A DNA stretch of 64,000 bases from Paramarasmius palmivorus (taxonomy: Eukaryota > Basidiomycota > Agaricomycetes > Agaricales > Marasmiaceae). Both the position numbers and the translations under genes were made by a program. The stretch covers positions 248,001-312,000 of the forward strand of contig JAYKXP010000008.1 of NCBI GenBank assembly GCA_037176845.1. Direction: 5' to 3'. The notes below the pieces were generated by a model. It searched no databases. It had not been told where the DNA came from and saw nothing but the letters and a program-made list of their open reading frames with translations. Shown here piece after piece: positions 47,801 through 59,199 of the stretch (positions are counted from its first letter, which is position 1; each line of letters opens with the position of its first letter).

Positions 47801-48349
47801 CGCCGAGACAGCGGCCGGGTCAAGTGCTGATTGGAGTGAAGAAGTCACACCGAGACCGTATGAAGAAGCGCTTCCGTGTATCGAAGGCGATGGTATTTGC
47901 GGAGGAAGAGGTGATGACACCGAAGAAGAACCGTTCGAAGGCGGTAATTCGATGGCCATCGCCTGTTCGATAGTGGAAGGGACGGTTGGTTGGAACACTG
48001 GGTCCACTGGCATATAAGAGGCAGACGCGGCAGCTGCATTGTAAGCAGCAGCAGGGTCAAGGGAATCCATGTGTTCCATGTAAGGTGCGAGGTCTGCTGG
48101 CGACACGTGCATAGAGGCAAATGACGGGTTTGACTGAGCAGTTTGGGCGGCATTTGGGAAGTTTGATAACTGCTGGTCTGGTGAAATATGTGGAGGCGAA
48201 GGTTGTGAAGGTACTGTGGGCGAGAACTGCGGTACGAAATCTTGCAAGATTTCTGGGACATGATTTGATGGTATGGACGAAGGGGGAGTGAGACGAGGGT
48301 TTTCAAAGGGCGCTAATGCTGCTGCAGCAGGAGCTGCCGCAGAGACCAT
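44854..48349 (-). CDS. Conserved basidiomycete protein with Ser/Pro-rich N-terminus
   Basis: Function unknown. Starts MVSAAAPAAAALAPFENPRL at 48349 (the frame is open further upstream, but the residues there look like leader sequence). The first 600 or so residues are low complexity with PP, QQ and SS runs, as in transcription-related proteins. A conserved region follows: VPQEYRGEVDRIFFEFLNRI, ARQGYPEEKIPMKK, then after introns IRNYLWRHPYIQRFNEDGKK, GNYIWNVEAKKLGEGRWEFR and GLRWHWSPHIWDPQTSF. The tail (45390-44854) is Ala/Val-rich helix, ending VTSYV. The block from RNYLWRHPY to IWDPQ appears to be a discrete globular domain. No enzyme motif seen. A nuclear regulatory role is a guess from composition only. 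Confidence 0.72.
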
Positions 48350-50746
48350 GACTGAATACACGAGAGATCTGGTTCCACAAATGACTGGGCAGGTCTTTGA
48401 GACAAGACCCAACTTTTTTTCGGTTCTAATTGGCCAAAACGGTTGATCAATTATACGATCCAGGGAGAAAGAAAGATGGCGTGAAGACGGTCGAGAGGTC
48501 GTGCGGGCTGCTAGGGCTGAGCCGTGCGTTGGAATGACTGATGGATGTGGATGAAAGAAAAGAGAGATTGGAGAGTGAGGAGTAAGAGAATAAACCGACA
48601 AACGAAGACCCCGAGCCCAACCTGAATCCGAAAGAAAAAAGGACACTTGCAAGCGACACTCTCTTGGATGTGTAAGAGTGAGAGATGGTAACTTGCAAGA
48701 AAAGAATCCGCCGTCTTTGGCACAAAACTTCCTCACGCTTGTGACTCAAATTCAGTATATATGTCACACACCGTTGTCAACCCATTAGCCGACATCTTTT
48801 TACACCTCTGTTTAAATTTACACCGAGACTGCGTAATAATTAGGTATACCTTCTACAAAAACAGAAATGGAGAGATCATGGCCGCCCCGACGCTCCGTAT
48901 AGCAACCAGAACTGCGTTCATTATCCGATTTCAAATCCGGGTTCGTGAGTTACCGCCTGAAGGTCGAGGCGTAGGCTAGCGGGCTAGCGTAGGCTTTCTG
49001 CGTCTTCTAGTTGTTCATACAGGCCAATGGCCTGTAGACAGACGATCACGGCCCTTCACGGTCCCATCACGGTCCCGATCATGATCCCGTATTCAGCCCG
49101 GTTGCGTTAGGACTAGCACTGCCAGAATCCAGGTGTTAGCAGCGCAGCTGGATCAGGGCCAGAGACACCGCAATCTTCCCCGACCGTCGTCTTACGCTTC
49201 TCCCGGCCTTCTTTAAACTTTTCGCAAGCATGTTCCATAACCGATGTTGGCCCAGGTTCTATACCACGGAGAGCTAAGAACATTCATCTAACAATTAAAC
49301 AAGGACGAGCCAAATACCTATTTTGCCACCGAGGTGATCGGCTACTAGTCAATGGTCAAAATCAGATGTGCACCGCAAACATCGCAACCACACGCAATTT
49401 CGCGATTCGATTATGAGTGTAGACCGTGACCTGTTCAGGTTCGCACTAAAAAGACGTAATGTCAGCATACACGAAATGAATTGAGATCCGTGCGTATAAC
49501 ACACCTACTTGTCCGTTTGTTTCGCTTTTCAACGCCTCAGCGGCCAGGACATCTCGAACGTTGAGCTTTGATGTGGCAAACTGATTGATGATCATGAACG
49601 ACCATGAGCTCGGCGGACATGCTACCGAGCGTCTCAATCCAGGGGAAAAGAGCTGCGCGCAGTTTACAGTTACTTCAATTTCCGCGATTTCCTTCGTCTA
49701 CAAAAGGATTGATCAGACCCCTAACCCTCTTCACACAAAGACCGGTAAAATTCATTTACCAAATCAGTAGACCTTGCATTCTCCTCTGGTGTATTGTCCC
49801 GAACCGCCGCTCTATTTGTTCGATCACACGACGCCCACAAGCGCAAAGATGTTCGCCTCATGTTTCCTACAAATGCAGCGAAACATAGAATCGTTCGATT
49901 TCTTCTTCCTCGGAGTCGCTTCAGAACAGAAATGGCCTGTTTTGAACGCCATGCGCAAGGCATCTCGATGCGCCCGAAATACAATTTTCGGATTGAAGGA
50001 CGTGCTGCACGTTAATGAATCACAATCAGGTCATAGGGAGAGCAAGGGAAGGAAACACACGGCGTTTGTGAATAACGTATGGAGAAATGTCCATAGAAAG
50101 TTTCTACAGATCCTTTCCCTGAGCTATATGATAGGTTTTGGCTGGCTACGCTCATGAACGACAGGTACATTCGTCGGTGCCGGTACAGCAGGAATCCATT
50201 AGCGTATCTTTTGCGACAAGTATAAATGAACGGACATAAACGAGTGAAACATTGAAGCTTACATTCAAATCGTGCCTGCATTTCAGTGAGTCTGCCTAGG
50301 TGTGAGGTCGTGGTTGAGAGCAAGTTGAAATGGACTAAGACTTGCCTAATCCAGCCTTGCCACGAATGCCAGCACTTGCCGAGTTTCAACCTCAGAGATG
50401 AATAGACGGTCGATGAACGACACAATACACAGCTCGTTCAACACTTGTATGTGCAGTAGTGTACAGGAAATCGATATGGTAGATTATTGAACAAAGTAGG
50501 GATTATAGCGGATCAAGAATGGGTCGAAATGGGGTGTATAAGTACTTGGTATTGAACCTGTCAGTGAAAAGGTGAACGGATGTGCGTATCGTGCTAGTTG
50601 AGACCCTGCAAGAAATATAGAAAATGGGACATGGCTACAGTGATTGTTGATGGATCAAGAAAGGCACAGAAAGATGTTGAGTAAGGGAAACAAGATGGAG
50701 ATGAATATCTCGAAGGAGTTATACGAACTTATAATTCATCAGGTGT
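48350..50746. other. 2.4 kb without a secure gene
   Basis: The first 400 bases are the promoter of the minus-strand gene at 48349. Around 49050-49090 there is a small cluster of repeated CACGGTCCC units with GATCATGATC symmetry. Between 49440 and 50430 the minus strand shows several medium frames (49721-49984 with KRLRGRRNRTILC, 50012-50425 with GRLTEMQARFECK) that could be exons of a small gene, but I could not join them with good splice sites or name a family. Confidence 0.4.
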
Positions 50747-52553
50747 TCATGGGTTTGATTGAGGTATATTGCCCCTGCCGCGGCCTCTACCTCGTCCTCG
50801 CCCCCGCCCACGTCCACGTCCACGCCCCTGGCCGCGTCCCGGGACAGCACCTGACTGTCTAGTGTCTTCTCTAGTGTCTTCTTCTCTATCTCTATGGCTG
50901 TCCGACGAATGCCTGGATCGATTCTGATCTCTATTGTTGTGCCTGCTTCGACCAGAATTTCGGGATACCAAGGGCGTAGAAGGGGGAGTGAAACCACCGG
51001 ACTGCATAAGCAAGGCCATGATACGGTCATATGCTTGGGATTGGTCGCTTGCGGAAGACTTGGACCCTTTCTTGGTGAGGGTAGCTCTACCTTCAGCAGA
51101 GGTCATCCATATCCAAGCCTCGTTGGCTTCTTGGGTGCTGCAAAGCCCCTTGTCAAGTACGGTCTGTACGACTTCCGGGACTTTGGACTCCACAGCCAAC
51201 ATGAGAGTCGATCCTGTCGAGGGTGAAGTATAGATGGCTTTCGTATCGTCGGAATCATCAGGCGGATGGCGCTCGAGGAAGTACTTTATGACAGACATCT
51301 GACCATGATAGACAGCGGTATGGAAGGGCGTGCGATCATGAGAGTCGCGTTCTTCGACATCAGCATCTAGACAATGATATTAGTAACATTTAGGAACGCG
51401 TCAAAGGGGACTTACTGTGGTCATCAAGCCATTCCACAAGTTGACAGTCACCTCTGCTTGATGCAATATGCAAAAGAGTCTCCCGCTTGTCTTTCGGCAT
51501 TGACTTGACAAACTCTTCGTATCCAGGTTTGACTTCTCCTCCAGCAGCATCTACATCCTCTTCCCAGACACCCTTCTTGACTCTCTCTATGTCGCCTTTC
51601 CGTGCAGCTTGGAACACGGCCGAGCGTGTTCCCTGGGTCTTTTCGCGTTGCTTGCGAGCATTCATTTCAGCCTTTTGGCGTTCTGACTCTGCCTGAGCCT
51701 TTTTGCTTTCCTTCTTCGCTTTCTGGCGCTTTTCCGCAGCTTGACGTTCTTGCATAGTGGCAGAGATCAGTACAATTCGACGTCAATCGAATTATCAGCC
51801 TACCTCTCTCACGGTCCTCTTCGGCTCTTTCTCTACGGAACTGCGCTTCTCGTTTTCGACGATCTTCTGCTTGCATCTGCTCTGCCCGACTCTGTTTAAG
51901 ACGTTCCTGAAACTCTGCGTTCGATTCCTCTCGTCTTGGTGGATATTCAGATGCGTATTGAGGCGCATATTGCGGTGCGTACTCTTGCCTAAAGCCTGTT
52001 TAAAGAAAAGGGGTCAAATATGGAAAGAACTCGGGATCCTTGGAGATTGCTCACGCGTATGGCTAAATCTGTAGCCATAGTTCCGACTGTACAAGTGCTC
52101 GAACAATGATCTAAAAGCATGTCAGTCGTCTCGTGGCGAACCCACAGCAATACGTATGTAATATACCTAAAGAACATGTCACGGAGCTCGTCCTCAAAGT
52201 CGTAGTAGTCATCATCATCAGAATCGTCATATGTAGTATCGAGATGCTTGGAGAGCACGTTGTAGGCTTCACCCAGCTTTTGGAACTCAGCGGTGGCATT
52301 GGGATCGTTGGGGTTCTTATCTGGGTGAGTCTTTAGAGCGAGCTGTATCAAGAGATTAGATTCGAGATCAAGCTCAGAAGCTCCCAACACACCTGCTTGT
52401 ATGTCGACTTGACTTGGTCTATGGTGACGCCCTGCAAAGGTGACGTTTGGCATTTCGTGAGTCGACGACAAAGAAAAAATTGACTGGTCGACGCACCTCT
52501 TGCAGCCCCAAAGCCGAGTAAGCTTGTCGAACTGATATCGTTCTACTATTCAT
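50747..52553 (-). CDS. DnaJ-domain protein with ankyrin-like region and RG-rich tail
   Basis: Start MNSRTISVRQAYSALGLQE at 52553, then introns, then the J-domain core with the HPD tripeptide (LALKTHPDKNPND) and FQKLGEAYNVLSKHL; this activates Hsp70 ATPase. Next come an acidic run (DDSDDDDYYDFEDEL), a highly charged coiled coil (RRERAEEDRERG, QAAEKRQKAKKESKK), ankyrin-like repeats (SAVFQAARKGDIERVKKG, ETLLHIASSRGDCQLVEWL, TLMLAVESKVPEVVQTVL) and a Gly-Arg repeat tail (RGRGRGRGRG) suited to RNA binding. Stop at 50747. A three-codon upstream frame overlaps the start as ATGA. This combination recalls J proteins that work on the ribosome or RNA, but I cannot name an orthologue. It shares a 209-base promoter with BCS1. 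Confidence 0.82.
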
Positions 52554-52762
52554 ATTTGCATGAACAGGATATTCGGAATCTCGAAGAATTTGAGTGGCAC
52601 TGAACGCGACGAAAAAGAAAGGAACTGGGTGCAGGCAGAGGCACGCGTCTGATGAAAAGGGAATGACGCCCAAGACGGCAGGTGGTCCACGAGGTCCATG
52701 GACCGTGAAACCTATTCCCGTTTGGTCACTCCGAATTTTTGCGGTCATCTCTCTCAAAACAT
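52554..52762. promoter_or_regulatory. Bidirectional promoter region, DnaJ gene / BCS1
   Basis: 209 bases between divergent start codons. It carries the short upstream frame of the DnaJ gene (52550-52561, minus strand). No TATA box is obvious. Confidence 0.5.
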
Positions 52763-54413
52763 ATGCCAACTGGTACGCCAGAAGGCCTTCCCAACGTGGA
52801 CGTCGTCGTCGATCATGCAGCCGGGAACTCATCAAGGACATGGATTGAAACTTTTTTGGGCGAAAAGTATTCAATATGAAGTTGTGACGCGTTCCAGGAC
52901 TAATGATCGTTTCCAGTCCATACTTTCAGGCCGGCTTTGGTCTAATGGTGAGGCTGAAAATTTACGCGGAGCGTCAGGAATTTCATCAGTTACAAGGGTG
53001 TAGGAGTAGCATTGGGAGCGCTGAGAAAGCTGGCAACATTTAGCAACATTGCACTCCGCCGACGAATGCTTGTTTCTGTGGAAATCAACAACAAGGATCG
53101 AGCATACCCATGGCTTCTTGAATGGATGGCCCACCAAAACACCCTGAATCAAACTACCAGTGCCGGGTCACTACTCTCACGGAGTCATCGTCTGAGTGTC
53201 GAAACTACTGTACACCAACGTCGGAATGGTAGTTCGGCCGTTCTCTTCAATCTTGTCGCGGGAACAGGAATGCATTGGTTCAAATATAAAGACGTTTGGA
53301 TGCAGGTGAGTAACTCTCGAGCTCCCTTTGACATGAGTATCTGCTCACCGTGTTTCTAGGTAGTTCGAGAACGAGAAACGCAGTCTATGCAAATGATGTC
53401 CGGAACCCCATGGGAAACAATTACCCTTACCACGCTGTCTCGAGATCGCGCCATATTCCCGCAGCTACTTGGAGAAGCGAAGAGATTTAGCCATGCGTGG
53501 CCAAGAAGGAATGCTCACTGTCCATACTGCTTGGGGTATTGAATGGCGGCCTTTTGGACAACCTCGGAGAAAACGTCCCTTGAATAGTGTCGTTCTGGAA
53601 CCAGGCGTCGGCGAAAAAATAGAACACGATTTGCAGACCTTTTTGAACCGGCGACAGTGGTATGCGGAAAGAGGTACCCGGACACTCCTTCCCCATGCCT
53701 AGTCGCGAGTACTGACCTTTCCCCAGGTATTCCTTACCGACGCGGATACCTTCTCCACGGTCCTCCGGGCTCGGGGAAAAGTTCGTTCATTCAGGCCCTT
53801 GCCGGTTCTTTCAATTACGATATATGTCTGCTCAATCTATCTGAGCGAGGTCTCGGGGATGACAAGCTGAATCATCTGCTTTCCAATGTTCCGAGTCAAA
53901 GTTTTGTCCTTATCGAGGACGTCGATTCCGCCTTCAATAAACGTGTCCAGACCTCGGAGGATGGGTATGTTCGTGGCAACTGTCCTGAATTTGAATTCTG
54001 ACTCTTAGCTTCCGCTAGCTATCAATCGTCCGTGACATTCTCGGGCTTCCTAAATGCCCTTGATGGCGTTGCGTCCGGCGAGGAACGCATCATATTCATG
54101 ACTACAAATCATTTGGAACGGCTAGATCCTGCACTCATACGCCCAGGCCGAGTGGATATGCTGGAATACATTGGTGATGCGACGCCGCAACAGGCCTACA
54201 CGCTGTTCACCCGCTTCTATGGTGCTAATTGTATGAAACCCCGAAGAACTCGACCGGCTCGGACGAATATTACAAAACTTGGTGGAAAAAGGGATGGAGA
54301 AGGAGCGAAGGATCAGTATGGCTGCCTTGCAGGGCCTCTTCATCCGCAATACTACACAAGACGCTATACGCTATTGCGAGGAGTATTTCGGCACTACGAA
54401 GCATTCAATATAG
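52763..54413 (+). CDS. BCS1: Mitochondrial AAA chaperone Bcs1
   Basis: Inner-membrane AAA protein that moves the folded Rieske Fe-S protein across the membrane during complex III assembly. I chose the ATG at 52763 ([12 protein letters not shown]) because an intron at about 52860-52915 then gives [13 protein letters not shown], the family's N-terminal region. Next come [19 protein letters not shown], the Bcs1 N-terminal domain ([14 protein letters not shown]-type block, [13 protein letters not shown]), Walker [10 protein letters not shown], Walker [31 protein letters not shown] and a C-terminal helical part ending ...KHSI at TAG 54411-54413. Two one-base shifts break the frame: an extra A near 53480 and an extra C in the CCCC at 54238-54241. 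Either the assembly is wrong or this is a recent pseudogene of a paralogue. Confidence 0.85.
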
Positions 54414-55186
54414 TCCAGTATATACGGCCGCTACACGCCATAATTACACTGAACAAACCCACATGCTATTCTCAATGGGAGTGTCTCCCTTTGAACTTTG
54501 CCTTCCGATAGGGTCGAAAAGGGTTTCATCAAGAGCACGAACCTCGCCTCTTTGTTCGATCCCAACGTTTGCTCGTCAGCTATGAGCATGTCAAAGTGTC
54601 AAAAATAATTTTCACTCCGCGCATACCTCATGCACCACTGCAGGAGAACTAATTTGAGTGCTCTGGACGAACGAATGCCCGCGTGTCGGCTTTCTTAAGA
54701 ATGTCTGTTCGGTTAAACTCGACGACACAATCATCGAACAAGAGAATACGATGCATAGACCATGGCCAGTCCTTCAGCGCGGTTTGAACGTGGCCCGGGC
54801 CGAGAGACAAATTTGCCAGCAAGGGGAATATTAATAAAGCAGCAACCTCAAGTGAACGAAAATTATTTACTTACCATATTGTGACATCCCAAGTGCCTCA
54901 GCTGGGATATGTACCAGCCTTTTCAAGTTATGTCCTGTGATGTGCGTGCTCATTCGTGAACTGAACAGTTCTAGGCACGTTGAACACTTACGCCGTCTGA
55001 GCCAAGGAAAATTTGGTACAGTGTATTTTAAAGTTGAAGGAAACGAGGAAGCAGGGCTGAAATTCTGACCTCCCTATACATTCGCGCGCCACCTACTCAG
55101 ACGCTACTCTTAAGAGTCCCAATTGGTACCGGACTATTGCGATGTACTATAACAAAAATGAGCACAGCAATATATTCCTGATCTGC
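54414..55186. other. Intergenic, convergent 3' region
   Basis: No secure gene. On the minus strand a frame of about 72 codons without an ATG near its start (54867-54649) reads like protein, with LGPGHVQTALKDWPWSMHRI and FDDCVVEFNRTD. It could be a last exon or a relic. I could not find an in-frame splice from the ATG at 54953. Confidence 0.4.
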
Positions 55187-56319
55187 CTAGAAAACAGGTT
55201 TTCTCTTGCGACCAGTATATTTTGAATCTCTGGGAACGTCTTCCTTCCCCCGCTTGCGATAGAGCTGACGATAATAAGGCCGTCAAAAGGGTTGAAGAAG
55301 ACCATGACTTGACAATACTTGCCTCTTTTTTCTTCAGTATCCAATCCCTGTCTTGTACCTTGACCGATTTTCGCTTCTTATCCTTTTTGCGTGGCTCCTT
55401 TTCTCTCCGTCTCTCATATCGTACCCTTCCATCTTCCACCACTTCGCCATCTAGACCCTTCGGGATCTGTTGTGATTGGCCACCACCGCCGACGAAAAGG
55501 CACAGGAAAACCTTTTTAGCCTTGTTGGAATTGGGATAATCAACGACGATACCACCACCAAAACCGGCCTTTTGAGCTATTGATGTTATGAGCTGTATTT
55601 GATCGTCTGATGATGGGTAGAACTGGAAAACTGCTCGAGAGGGATTACGGAGTGCGGCATGTAAAGTGGTGAAGAATCGTGTTAAACGATGCGGCGGTGA
55701 AGATGTGGGGTGCGAGGTTTCTGCGTTTAATAACCATTGTAGAACAGATATGCTGGTAGAATGAAATAATCATTTGTGAGCTGGTAAATACAGAGACAGA
55801 GGTGCGCATACCTTATTGCACCGTCAAAAGAACCTGGTCTGAATCCAAAGCCTTGACCAATGTCTTGTAAAAACAGGTCTCCCTCTACTTCTCGTTCTAA
55901 TGCAACCTCTAGATGTCGTCTATCAGTAAGTATAAACTGGAAGATAAATGAACAATCACCAAGCATACTGGGCGCAATATCATCGACGCCTGCCCATATG
56001 TATCCCTCTTCATCTAGTATTTCTCCAGATAACCCAGATCCACAACCAATGTCCAGTAAAAAAGCCGGTTCTTCTGGAGGTAGATTCAACAGCTCGAGAG
56101 CTCGATAGGTCATATCTGCTTGTATCTGCTGGTTTCGAGTGCTTTAATCGGGATGTCCTCAATGCGGAGTCCATGAGGCCGAAGCAAAACGTACTTTTTG
56201 GTGTATTTTTTGGCTTCTGTATCGCCATAGTACTAATGAGACGTTAGCGATATTCCCTGATGCACAGTACCCAGAAAGCATACAATTTCTGGAGGCGCTT
56301 GAAGTTCGGGCCTTGACAT
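55187..56319 (-). CDS. BUD23: 18S rRNA (guanine-N7) methyltransferase Bud23
   Basis: SAM-dependent methyltransferase that modifies a guanine of 18S rRNA during 40S maturation (with Trm112 as partner). Start [12 protein letters not shown] at 56319, then an intron, [24 protein letters not shown] start region, [13 protein letters not shown], the SAM-binding motif [35 protein letters not shown], then [11 protein letters not shown] and [20 protein letters not shown]. The C-terminal basic WBS_methylT tail ([15 protein letters not shown], then [10 protein letters not shown]) ends at TAG 55187-55189. One in-frame duplication gives GVDD where the family usually has GVD. Divergent from BET3, with 136 bases between starts. 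Confidence 0.92.
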
Positions 56320-56455
56320 TTTTTGTAAGGAGATGAGAGTTTGAGGTTAGGGTAATAACCGCTGCAGTTGTCGGCTAATTACAGGTCGCGTTTGTTGATG
56401 CCAAACCACCTCTCCTGTTGAGCAGAATCTACACCAAAAGAGCTACCGGAGAACT
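56320..56455. promoter_or_regulatory. Bidirectional promoter region, BUD23 / BET3
   Basis: Only 136 bases lie between the divergent start codons. A poly-T tract and a short GAGGTT element are visible, but no TATA box. Confidence 0.5.
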
Positions 56456-57254
56456 ATGGCTACAACGAGCAAGCAGTATATTGCTAGAGGAGAGGATCTT
56501 GGAAAGGCAGGGCAGAGAAAGTCGTCAGTGTTACCAGTGCATCTTCACGCAATCATTGTCCTCAATCTACGTTTACACAGAACGCTGAACTTTTCGCTTT
56601 GACATACGGTGCACTCGTGGTGCAACTCATTCAAGACTATGAAGATTACTCTGAAGTTAACAAACAATTGGAAAAGATGGGGTATAATATAGGGACGCGA
56701 TTAATAGAAGACTTTCTTGCAAAGAGCGGGCTGGGACGTTGCTCTGACTTTAGAGAAGTGGGAGAAGTGGTTTCAAAGGTCAGGAGTGTCCTATTTCAGC
56801 CTGTATCATCTTATTCTGATACAAATACCCTTGCTAGGTCGGATTCAAGTCATTCTTGAAATATTACGCCATCCATCTCGCATAACGCAGCTCCTACTGC
56901 AAACTCTGGTAGGCCTGTCAGTACGGGATCTGCACCACAGCCGAACGCATCCGGATCCTACTTTACTTTGACATTTGATGAGAATCCATTGGCCGAATTC
57001 GTCGAACTTCCTGACGAAGCACTCGAAGGTGGCTTGTGGTTCAGCAATGTACTGTGTGGTGTCATCCGAGGGGCCCTTGAGATGGTAGGCAGTCAAGTAC
57101 GAGATGCCTACTCTTTATTTACGGTTCTCTTAGGTACAAATGCAGGTCAAAGCAGGAATTTCTTTCGGACGTATTGAGGGGAGATGAAGCGACGGAGATG
57201 CGAGTAACATTAATAAAACAGCTGGAGGAGGAGGTCCCAGTAGGAGATGACTAG
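56456..57254 (+). CDS. BET3: TRAPP complex subunit Bet3 (TRAPPC3)
   Basis: Core subunit of the TRAPP tether/GEF for Ypt1 in ER-Golgi traffic. Start MATTSKQYIARGEDLGKAGQ at 56456. The first intron (about 56527-56579, donor GTGTTA) gives NAELFALTYGALVVQLIQDY, and then come EDYSEVNKQLEKMGYNIG, SGLGRCSDFREVGEVVSKV (with the conserved Cys known as a palmitate site in Bet3), FKSFLNITP and FTLTFDENPLAEFVELPDEA, ending EVPVGDD at TAG 57252-57254. A Ser/Pro/Asn-rich insert sits after SFLNITP. Other introns are near 56778-56838 and 57083-57141. It acts in the same transport step as SAR1 at the other end of the window. Confidence 0.92.
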
Positions 57255-57524
57255 ATTGTACAACAGAGATTTATACCTAATTTTGCAGCATAAAGTGATG
57301 TATTATACTTACAGTTTCCTCGAATTCTGGCCTCAGAACGATGAGACGCAGGTCCATGGTACAGTACTTTCGGGACCGGTCCGTGTGACCTGCTGTGACT
57401 GTAACACAGCTAGAGGACGCGAGCCACCCTCAACCTGACCTTTACCACTACCACCAACTTTCTGCTAGTTCACAGAAAAGAACTCAAGTCTACTCCAGAT
57501 ATACCTCTTAATACCTAATACAAC

Positions 57525-58463
57525 ATGTCCGGAATCTGCAGACCGCGTCTTGCCGAGGAACGCAAGCAATGGAGGAAAGATCATCCCTTCGTGAGTGGTG
57601 TTGCTTTATACGCGATCTTTTCCAAGGAGAATGCAGCGAAATTCATCCCGAGAATCCCTGACTTGTGGTGATTCTGTCTCTATTCGCGAGTCAACGCGTC
57701 CTAAAACTATGTTCTTATCCACAAATTTGACTTACGCAATTCCGACAGGGATTCTACGCAAAACCTATGAAAGCTGCCGATGGCTCAATGAATTTGATGG
57801 AATGGGAAGTAGGAATACCTGGAAAGACAGGCGTACGTGATGAATCTCGCTTTAGTAGTCCCTAAAGTCACCTCTTCTCCTAATAGACCCCATGGGAAGG
57901 CGGCCTCTTCAAGCTCGTCATGACATTCCCAGAAGGTATGTCAAGCAATACACTTTCATAGGACGATAGCTCATCTCTTAAAATCAGACTATCCCTCCAA
58001 GCCTCCGAAGTGTAAGCGCACAACCCCTCAGTGATTCGCGATTTCCTCATCAAACCCGCTCAGGCAAGTTCACGCCACCTCTCTTCCATCCAAACGTATA
58101 CCCCTCTGGCACCGTCTGTTTGTCAATTCTCGATGAAGAGAAGTCCTGGAAACCAGCAATCACAATTAAACAGGTACTGTTCCTCCCGGTTGGCACAGAC
58201 CTCATGTTGACGTTTCTTTAGATTGTACTGGGTATTCAGGACCTACTCAACGATCCCAATGTTAACGATCCGGCTCAAGGGGAAGCTTATACGCTGTTCA
58301 AGTGAGTCACGTTGATGCTGTTTGCTTCCTCCTTTCCTAATATTCTGGCAGAAATGATAAGGTCGCCTATGAGTAAGTTGGCAGCATGGATCCCTCTTTC
58401 CATAACTCACTGTCATTCAGGAAGAAGATACGGCAACAAGCACGAGATAATATACCGAAATAG
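57525..58463 (+). CDS. UBC9: SUMO-conjugating enzyme Ubc9
   Basis: E2 enzyme for SUMO. Start [20 protein letters not shown] at 57525. Short exons follow: [20 protein letters not shown], then [46 protein letters not shown] with the catalytic Cys, [35 protein letters not shown], ending ARDNIPK at TAG 58461-58463. Length and all motifs fit Ubc9 exactly, including the SUMO-type EEKSWKP insert that separates it from ubiquitin E2s. Six or more introns of about 50-60 bases. No frame problem seen. Confidence 0.95.
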
Positions 58464-59199
58464 GCTTACGATACTTAAGTGGGTTTCTCTGAGGAATTCG
58501 CGGTCTTCGTTCTCATCCAGTTATGAGGTGTATGTTCTGTAATCGATACTTGCCCATGAGTACGTTTTGCATCTGTTATCTATGTCATCTATTTGTACAT
58601 TCATCCTTGAGTTAGTATGTCCCTGATGAATGCTCCTGAATGTTATCGACTTAACTGCTCCGCTGTGTTTTCGGGTCAATTTTAGTGATCATTGGGCGTT
58701 TTTTACCCTTTATCCACATACCATCGTGAAGTGGAGTATTGGTTGACTTCCCTCTGTCTTGCAGATTCCGGAAGCTAACTAGAAGTAGGATCGCATGCCG
58801 AGCCTACAGTAAGCTTCGCATTCGGGATTGGAAAGCGAGCTTTAGCTGCCCTTCTGGTGCAATTTAGACTTTTCGCCTAGCCGGCGGACCAATGTGGAGC
58901 TCGTTTTGACATCATCTGCAGTGATCGTCGAGTTGACGACCAGTCAAGGTACTGCATGTGATGTCGTGTCTGTGGTCCGCCACGGCTACGCCTCGCGATG
59001 TAGAAGCGCGAACAGTATGGACAATACTGCTCCAGACTCCACGGTGGAGCCAATGTCGAGAACTGGCAATGAGTTGCGGAACACCTGGCAAAATTTCGGT
59101 ACGTTACCATTCCGCGTCCTGAGCCTGTATAAGTATTTATATTTGGGGGCAATCATCGTTCATCTCTAGGCATATCCCCGGGCTTCTTGGATACGCACC
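58464..59199. other. Intergenic between UBC9 and pectate lyase
   Basis: No coding signal that I trust. A purine/pyrimidine-mixed 3' region is followed by the lyase promoter; a possible TATATTT element lies near 59137. Confidence 0.4.

Noticed and set aside
48861..48975. Possible tRNA because of a GGTTCG-like box
   Set aside because: No matching A box, acceptor stem or anticodon arm could be folded around it.
49440..50430. Minus-strand multi-exon gene
   Set aside because: Frames at 49721-49984 and 50012-50425 could not be joined by good splice sites and match no family that I know.
50780..50860. GC-rich repeat as a minisatellite
   Set aside because: It is the coding repeat for the Arg-Gly tail of the DnaJ-ankyrin protein.
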